From: Craspedostauros australis
Taxonomy: Eukaryota > Bacillariophyta > Bacillariophyceae > Mastogloiales > Achnanthaceae
Reading direction: 5' to 3'
NCBI GenBank assembly: GCA_026770025.1
Contig: JAMXDE010000014.1
Location: forward strand, 310,001-374,000
DNA: 64,000 bases
Part shown: positions 59,961 through 64,000 of the stretch, one piece after another
Position numbering within the stretch: position 1 is the stretch's first letter
How the letters are laid out: each line of letters begins with the position of its first letter
The notes under the pieces: generated by a model
Told to the model about the DNA's origin: nothing
What the model saw: only the letters and a program-made list of their open reading frames with translations
Database searches by the model: none
Made by a program: the position numbers and the translations under genes

Positions 59961-62900
59961 GACACCCAACTCACAACAAGTGGCCACATCCGAGGTTTGC
60001 GTATTGTTCCACTCACTGTCAGCGGTCCTGCTCACAACGCGGATTCGGTTTAGTTCATAAATCCGTGACAATGCGCAGTTGTGGCATGATTCTGGCCATT
60101 GTTAATGCTGACAGGTACGACCGATCGTACTGCGGTATCGTGACTCCCACATGGACCAGAGAGTGTGTGGCGGTAGAGTGGTTGTTGGCGGTTTCAGGTG
60201 TTGCCAGTTGTTGTTTGGAGATTCTGCACACGCTGTTGTTCTGGAGCAGAGAGAGAGAGAGAGCGAGAGGGAGAGGGAACAAACAACAGAGATGCAAGTG
60301 GAGCATAAATCTTTCCACTGTTGCACTACGAACATCGTGAGCAGAGAGAACAATGGATCAGGACATGTCAGCTGTTCGAGTTCGGAGCAAGAGCACGTTT
60401 GATCAGAGGAGCCTCTTGAGCAATACTGGCAGCGCGATCGTACTCGACTTGTATCTCATAGCAGGTGCATTGGTGGCCATTTCTTTTATGGGCATGCCAT
60501 AGCGTGCTGCGAAATTGCCAGAGTAACTCTTGTCCATGGCAACCACGTTCCGTCTTGTCCACCCTTGTTTGGAGACTAGCAAATTGTTCATCCAAACAAG
60601 CAAACCTTCTCAGGCTCGTGCAGCTCCCCTCACTTTACTCATACCGGTGATGCCTGTGGTCTTGCCACCAACACCAGACACACTGTTCCATTGGGCTTCC
60701 TCGAGTCCCTGTTTCTTAACCTCTTCGCTTCCAATCATGTCCGGGCAAGAATGCTGGTGCCAATCGCGAGAAGGATACCAAGGACGACAATGTTCCTGTG
60801 ACGGCCGAAGGACTTCGTCCGCGCTCGGACATGCTCCACGATTTTCGTGATCACCGCAACCACCATCCACACAAACGTTCACGTCCACATCGCTGCACAC
60901 AAGGATGGCAACATCATGGCCAACAGACGTTGCAAGAATAAAGCTGACGTGCATTGGCACCGCAACTAACATGCCACCTCTCCGATTGAGACCCTTTCGT
61001 GCTTCTATCCGGACTGATACATGAGGAGATCTCCCAGCCAACACTCTCTACTGGAGCCAACTTAAGGCAACTTGGATCGCATCGGCACCAGACACACGTC
61101 GCTAGTGGATCAACCAATGAGTTGATTCGAGGGAAGCGGCATCGCTCCTTGGTGTGGTCTTGGTACGGTCTTGGCATTGCCCCGGATACAGGACGTTGGG
61201 CGTGACATTAGGTTCGACTTTCGCCCAGTGCATCCATTCATCCATCTCTCTGCGCTACTCGTGGTATGACGCAGAGAGAACATTCGTGAACAGATCATCG
61301 CAATGCTGTCATTGCAGTATCATGTCCTCCCAGAACAGCGCATGTTCTCTGCTGTGGGTAGACCTGCACAAGAGAGCATCGACGAGACTCCACCAGCAAT
61401 AACACCGAGGAGCGGTTGTTTCTCTTCCATGTGTGTATGGTACGAGGATGTAAATGTTGGTGCGGTGCAGGTATCGTCCTCACGCACCCGTACAAACTAA
61501 ACGCCTCAGAGAATCCGTCAAGAATAATGAGGCCAAGGTTTGCGGACCTCCGCGGCGGTCCGGACAACTTGGACGCTTTTGTTATTACAATAACAAAGGG
61601 CTCTCGCTTGGAGCAATTGGAGGTGCTCGTGCATGCAGCCGTTCATGTTGGGAGTGAGGGTTGACTTGAGATCGCCGTCAGAAAACGCGACTACTGGAAG
61701 AGTCAGCGTGGCAGTTGATCCTTGTCGTGAAGAAGGTATGGAACTGAAGCGAGTGGAATTGTACGAGCTGCGATCAGACCCACTTCGCCGAATTGATCTC
61801 GCATTCATCTTCTTCATCTTGTACTCGATCACGTTGGTGGCGATGATGCGCTTTGTATTCTTCGCGACGAGTATTGCAGGTGTGGTGACCTGTGCGGTGT
61901 TGGTGATGCTTTTTTGGCGCCAACGTCGGCATTGGCGTTGCTTCATTTCTTCATCCTTCTGTTCCGTGGTAGACCCCATTCCTTTCCACGACTTCTTCAA
62001 CCGCCTCCTTTCGACTCTCTGCGATGTTCCACCTTCTTCGCCTTCTTGTTGGTCTTTGACACTGAAGTTGACAGATACCAGCGGAATACAGTATCTGCCT
62101 TTAGTTATGCCTTATACTACATCATATAATATCATGTGATTCAGCAGAGGAGTAGTCAAAGAGTAGTTGTCGCATAGAACCATCTCTCTACTATCCTACT
62201 GCTTGCACACAGAGGAGGAGAAGAAGAACTCACCTCTCGAGCTGGTAAACCTTGAGGTATCACACTCTGGCGAGATGCTAACATATTCGGGACTGCTGTT
62301 TCATGTATGCATATCTCGGAGATACGATTGATCTTAGTCCAAGTAGAAGTTGCGGAGAGCAAGATCCTGCCACCTTCGGCGCCAAAGGTCATGTTCCTCG
62401 GTCCCTCCGCCTCTGTCTCTCTCGCTCTCTCTGTATGTGTGTCTGTCTCTTGCTTTGGAGAGTTCCAAGCGTCCAGGTGAGAGAATGTTCTTTGCGGATG
62501 TGATCCCAGTGTCATTGAAGTCATTCTGTGAAGAAGCAGGTGGACATGTTATGTACGATGCGGTACGGGCACCCGCGGAAAAGGAAACAAGCAAAGCCCA
62601 GAGAGTACGAAGGAGAACATGGTAATCGTAGCTTTGCATTTCCAAAGTTCAAGAGCCATTCATGCAAAAGAAGAGATTGGGATTGGAAGCGCCAAAGCGC
62701 GGAAGCAGAACATGACATTGACGATCAAGCTCAACAGCTGCGAAGGCAGAACCAACAAAAGCAATTGAGTACTCTCCATTGGGATACCTTTCTCGCGAGA
62801 ACGTACTCTATGCATTCTCTGAGGTTCTCGAAGAATGTACGTGATGACCTCAATGGATCATGGAAGTATGGTGGCACGTTCGTGTCGTAAGATTGACCAT

Positions 62901-63280
62901 GTGCCTGCTCGGATCGTGAAGGGGGCAAGTCTGTTGGCGAGGTGTCTCCCACTTCGCGTAATCTTCGTCTTCAAGGGTCAAAGGCAAGTCACATCCCATC
63001 TCCGGCAAAGCAAGTTCAACCATCACCAAGAGTGGTATGCCCATGATGCAAGTACAATGACCTTTGTTGCAAGTTGAATCTCTCTCGCTCTCTCTGGAGA
63101 GACAACAGAAAAGTGTGGAGCCGAGGTTGGTATGATACTCAGCTCTATTTGTTGCTATCGGCTGCCGCAACGACAACAAAGGGCATCGTTGGAAGGCAGT
63201 AGAATCGTATAGATGGCGAGCTTGCTTTGACTTCCTTGTCTGCCACTGTGCCTGAAGTATGTACATGAACACGTATAGTG

Positions 63281-63309
63281 CACATGCACATGCACATGCA
63301 CATGCACAT
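63281..63309. repeat. CACATG hexanucleotide tandem repeat
   Basis: About five units just downstream of the stop of the zinc-ribbon gene (minus strand), so it probably lies in its 3' UTR. Confidence 0.85.
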
Positions 63310-63336
63310 CCACTGCACACGCACATGCATGACTGC

Positions 63337-64000
63337 TTAAAAGTCCATTCCCAGAATATCCAGATCGTCACTGCCGTCGCTGCTCGCATCCTTTGCTGCT
63401 GGTGGTGCTGGTGACGGTGGTGTGGATGGTGTTGGCGAAGTGTTTTTCTTCTTCTTCTTGATCGTCTTGCTCTTCTTCGGCTTGGCAGGTTCCGAATCTG
63501 ATGACGCACTCGCAGCAGCCTCACTTGGCTTCTTCTTTTTCTTCTTCTTCTTCGCTGGTGGTTTGGCAGCAGCATCAGCCACCTGATCGGTGTCCATCTC
63601 ACCATTCTTCTTGGCGTCCGCTTCCTTGACGAAGGCATCAATGTCAGGGTCGGTGGTCTCCAAATCTGCCGCCGCGGTCGTTTCTCGCTCGAGCAGGATC
63701 TGGTTGGCCTTCTCCTCATCTCCGCCGGCCTGCTTCATGATCTTTCGTCTCTCCGAACGCGACACGAAATCCAAGGGCCGCTCGTACTCGAAGTAATCAT
63801 CCATGTCCGCCACATCCTCCACGATACGATCGCGATCCATGATGAAGTTGTCCTTGCCTTTGGCACCGCAGGTGAAGCATCCCAATCCTCCGAGGCCCGT
63901 GCCACCCTCGAAGAAGAACTCCCTGGTCTTGGCGATGAAGAGCGTCGATCCGCATGACTTGCAGGTGAATGCCTTGAGGTCCTTCTCCTGCTCCTTCGAC
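63337..64000 (-). CDS. Zinc-ribbon protein with Lys-rich tail (5' end beyond window)
   Basis: The C-terminal 220 or so codons are present; the frame is open to the right edge, so the gene continues outside the window and its start is not seen. A zinc ribbon is formed by FTCKSCGS and, 26 residues later, GCFTCGAKGKDNF (two CxxC pairs). A conserved-looking segment follows (DMDDYFEYERPLDFVSRSERRKIMKQAGGDEEKANQILLERE). The last 110 residues alternate Ala/Pro/Ser with long Lys runs and end in an acidic DGSDDLDILGMDF. The ribbon could bind nucleic acid or protein. I do not recognise a named family. Part of its N-terminus may carry further motifs or a targeting signal, which cannot be judged here. 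Confidence 0.7.
   Translation of the reverse strand, partial: SKEQEKDLKAFTCKSCGSTLFIAKTREFFFEGGTGLGGLGCFTCGAKGKDNFIMDRDRIVEDVADMDDYFEYERPLDFVSRSERRKIMKQAGGDEEKANQILLERETTAAADLETTDPDIDAFVKEADAKKNGEMDTDQVADAAAKPPAKKKKKKKKPSEAAASASSDSEPAKPKKSKTIKKKKKNTSPTPSTPPSPAPPAAKDASSDGSDDLDILGMDF

Larger units (their letters stand above)
59552..63336. other. Gene-poor region (3.8 kb)
   Basis: No recognised gene. Two CCAATCAAA(A)GCG sites lie 54 bp apart (59894 and 59948). Purine/pyrimidine tracts occur near 60250, 62405 and 63075. The plus-strand frame at 61633-62139 (168 aa) contains two hydrophobic stretches and the minus-strand frame overlaps it at 61518-62000; neither resembles a family, so both are left unannotated. 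A CACATG hexanucleotide tandem (63281-63309) closes the region next to the zinc-ribbon gene. Confidence 0.4.

Noticed and set aside
61518..62139. Overlapping frames of 160 and 168 aa on opposite strands
   Set aside because: Neither has a conserved motif or clear splice support; two hydrophobic stretches on the plus strand are not enough to call a gene.
1..64000. CRISPR arrays, bacterial operons, phage or plasmid modules
   Set aside because: No direct repeats with regular unique spacers, and the spliced genes show this is nuclear eukaryotic DNA.

Overview
The window is eukaryotic nuclear DNA, most likely from a diatom or a close stramenopile alga with a red-lineage plastid. Four predicted proteins (a PspA/IM30-like protein, a sigma-70 factor, an Alb3/YidC insertase and a beta-propeller protein) begin with a signal peptide ending in an ASAFAP-like motif (Ala then Phe or Trp), as in heterokont plastid targeting. 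Genes carry short GT-AG introns of about 180-500 nt, mostly phase 0. The non-LTR retrotransposon resembles lineages I know from diatom genomes. The species cannot be named from sequence alone.

Layout. 1-14.0 kb is a transposon block on the minus strand: a DDE-transposase-like ORF (1439-5068) lies directly downstream of an apparently intact two-ORF LINE (about 5.1-13.98 kb). The LINE is bounded on both sides by the same CTA/TAG trinucleotide repeat. 14.7-52.5 kb is gene-dense. In order it holds: PspA-like protein (+), prolyl-oligopeptidase-family peptidase (-), plastid sigma factor (+), Alb3 insertase (-), Sec66/Sec71 homologue (+), soluble inorganic pyrophosphatase (-), Asa1/GNB1L-like WD40 protein (+), TauE/SafE-family transporter (-), tandem-MAPR heme/steroid-binding protein (+), 2H cyclic phosphodiesterase (+), RING-H2 E3 ligase (-), UBE2K/Ubc1-type E2 with UBA (+), PAP2 lipid phosphate phosphatase (-), START-domain protein (-), plastid-type beta-propeller protein (+) and CPSF73 (-). 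52.5-63.3 kb is gene-poor. Its one confident gene is an unknown protein of a type seen in diatoms (58604-59551), and the rest is rich in GA/CT tracts. The 3' part of a zinc-ribbon protein gene runs off the right edge.

Functional grouping. Three or four products act in the plastid: transcription by the sigma factor, thylakoid insertion by Alb3, possible membrane maintenance by the PspA-like protein, and the uncharacterised propeller. Others act at the ER (Sec66, MAPR, lipid phosphatase) or in ubiquitination (a divergently paired E3 and E2). CPSF73 does mRNA 3'-end processing and the Asa1-like protein probably assists PIKK assembly. There is no operon-like organisation. Divergent pairs with shared 0.7-1.1 kb upstream regions and tightly spaced convergent pairs are common.

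Most unusual observations: the LINE framed by identical trinucleotide repeats, with an ATGGTTAG stop/start overlap and a PHD-like finger in ORF1; the DDE ORF whose upstream region is now the LINE tail; a prolyl oligopeptidase with Asn where the catalytic His is expected; a protein with two MAPR domains; and a 73-bp GT tract beside a splice donor in the pyrophosphatase gene.
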